Shown: positions 38,078 through 39,254 of the stretch, one piece after another
Layout of the letters: each line of letters opens with the position of its first letter
Numbering within the stretch: the first letter of the stretch is position 1
From: Methylovulum sp.
GTDB taxonomy: Bacteria > Pseudomonadota > Gammaproteobacteria > Methylococcales > Methylomonadaceae
DNA: 39,254 nucleotides
Assembly (NCBI GenBank): GCA_030689765.1
Contig: JAUYEP010000412.1
Location: 1-39,254, forward strand
Direction: 5' to 3'
Made by a program: the position numbers and the translations under genes
The notes under the pieces: model-generated
The model's input: only the letters and a program-made list of their open reading frames with translations
Database searches by the model: none
Told to the model about the DNA's origin: nothing

Positions 38078-38551
38078 ATGACAGAACCAAGCACTACCCA
38101 AGCTGTGCAGGAAGTAATCGCTGCCCTCAAGGACAAACCTGGCGCACTTTTGCCCATATTGCACGGCATTCAGGATGCACTAGGTTATATCTCTGCCGAT
38201 AACGTCCCTGTTATCGCCAAAGCACTCAACCTGTCCCGTGCTGAAGTGCATGGTGTCATCAGTTTTTATCACTATTTCCGTGATACGCCACCCGGCAAGC
38301 ATGCCATCCATCTGTGCCGTGCCGAATCCTGCCAGTCTATGGGTTCTGCCAAACTGGAAGCCCATGTTAAAAATAAGTTAGGTCTGGATTTTCATGAAAC
38401 CACCAAAGATGGTCAATTTTCTTTAGAACCTGTTTATTGCCTCGGCAACTGTGCCTGCTCCCCTGCCATGCAAATCGGCCAAGACATTTATGGACGGGTC
38501 TCCGCTTGCGCCTTCGATGACATCATCAACGAACTGGGGAAATCAGCATGA
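38078..38551 (+). CDS. fdsG: NAD-dependent formate dehydrogenase gamma subunit (NuoE-like, 2Fe-2S)
   Basis: 157 aa; [45 protein letters not shown] cysteine pattern of NuoE-like subunits. Confidence 0.88.
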   Translation: MTEPSTTQAVQEVIAALKDKPGALLPILHGIQDALGYISADNVPVIAKALNLSRAEVHGVISFYHYFRDTPPGKHAIHLCRAESCQSMGSAKLEAHVKNKLGLDFHETTKDGQFSLEPVYCLGNCACSPAMQIGQDIYGRVSACAFDDIINELGKSA

Positions 38552-39254
38552 GCATCACCGTTTATATCCCCTGCGATTCAGGTGCCGTTTCTTTAGGCGC
38601 AAACCGCGTCGCTACCGCTATTGCGGGACTTGCCCAGCAACGCGGCATCACTATTGACATCATCCGCAACGGTTCACGCGGCATGTACTGGCTAGAAACG
38701 CTTGTTGAAGTGGCAACCGATACCGGCCGTATCGCTTATGGCCCCGTGCAGGCCAGTGACGTTGCCAGCCTGTTCGATGCCGATTTTATTAATGGTGGCA
38801 ACCATCCCTTAAACTTAGGCCTGACTGAAGAATTGGCTTATTTTAAAAAACAGCAACGCCTGACCTTTGCCCGCGTTGGCATCACCGACCCCATCAGTCT
38901 TGACGACTACCTTGCCCATGACGGCTATCGCGGCCTTAGCAATGCCCTGAACAACACGCAAGCCGACATTGTTAAAGCCGTCACCGATTCTGGCCTGCGT
39001 GGTCGCGGCGGCGCGGCATTTCCAACGGGTATCAAATGGAACACCGTTTTAAACACGCCATCCAAACAAAAATACATTATTTGCAACGCTGACGAAGGCG
39101 ATTCAGGTACGTTCTCTGACCGTATGATTATGGAAGGCGATCCGTTAGTTTTAATCGAAGGCATGACGATTGCGGGTTTGGCGGTTGGCGCGACGCAAGG
39201 TTATATTTATTTACGGATTGAATATTCGCACGCTTACGAAATTTTGAATGCGGC
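38548..39254 (+). CDS. fdsB: NAD-dependent formate dehydrogenase beta subunit (NuoF-like), truncated by window end
   Basis: ATGA overlap with fdsG; translation [33 protein letters not shown]... continuing to [23 protein letters not shown] and [24 protein letters not shown] (FMN/NADH-binding NuoF motifs). Confidence 0.88.
   Translation, partial: MSITVYIPCDSGAVSLGANRVATAIAGLAQQRGITIDIIRNGSRGMYWLETLVEVATDTGRIAYGPVQASDVASLFDADFINGGNHPLNLGLTEELAYFKKQQRLTFARVGITDPISLDDYLAHDGYRGLSNALNNTQADIVKAVTDSGLRGRGGAAFPTGIKWNTVLNTPSKQKYIICNADEGDSGTFSDRMIMEGDPLVLIEGMTIAGLAVGATQGYIYLRIEYSHAYEILNA

Overview
The window looks like a gammaproteobacterial, possibly methanotroph-like, chromosome segment; the taxon is an inference from gene content only. 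From left to right it contains: (1) the C-terminal end of a polysaccharide-export (SLBB-type) gene, a complete dTDP-L-rhamnose operon (rfbC-rfbB-rfbD-rfbA) and a two-domain KpsC-like capsule protein; (2) a minus-strand mrp/apbC P-loop ATPase; (3) a ~22.6 kb minus-strand block (30223 to 7618) encoding a PstS-like secreted binding protein, a TpsB transporter, a 3493-aa TpsA filamentous-haemagglutinin-type exoprotein, an ExbB proton-channel protein with an N-terminal DUF2341/LamG-like region, ExbD, a TonB-like protein, an outer-membrane porin, a secreted coiled-coil protein and a TPR lipoprotein; (4) a small possible RHH-like protein, a GST, an aas/lplT-like phospholipid acyltransferase/transporter pair, purE-purK, and the start of an NAD-dependent formate dehydrogenase operon (fdsG, fdsB). 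The intergenic spaces hold mobile-looking sequence: a 136-bp MITE-like element with perfect 14-bp terminal inverted repeats and a perfect 8-bp target duplication (196-331); a second palindromic family with TACAGCG-type ends (3884-4115, 30267-30462, a left end at 35615 and possibly 10153); and several REP-like palindromes. The best candidate for an under-described system is the block in (3), which couples two-partner secretion to a dedicated Ton-type motor with a lectin-like ExbB fusion. All assignments come from reading the sequence; no database search was run.
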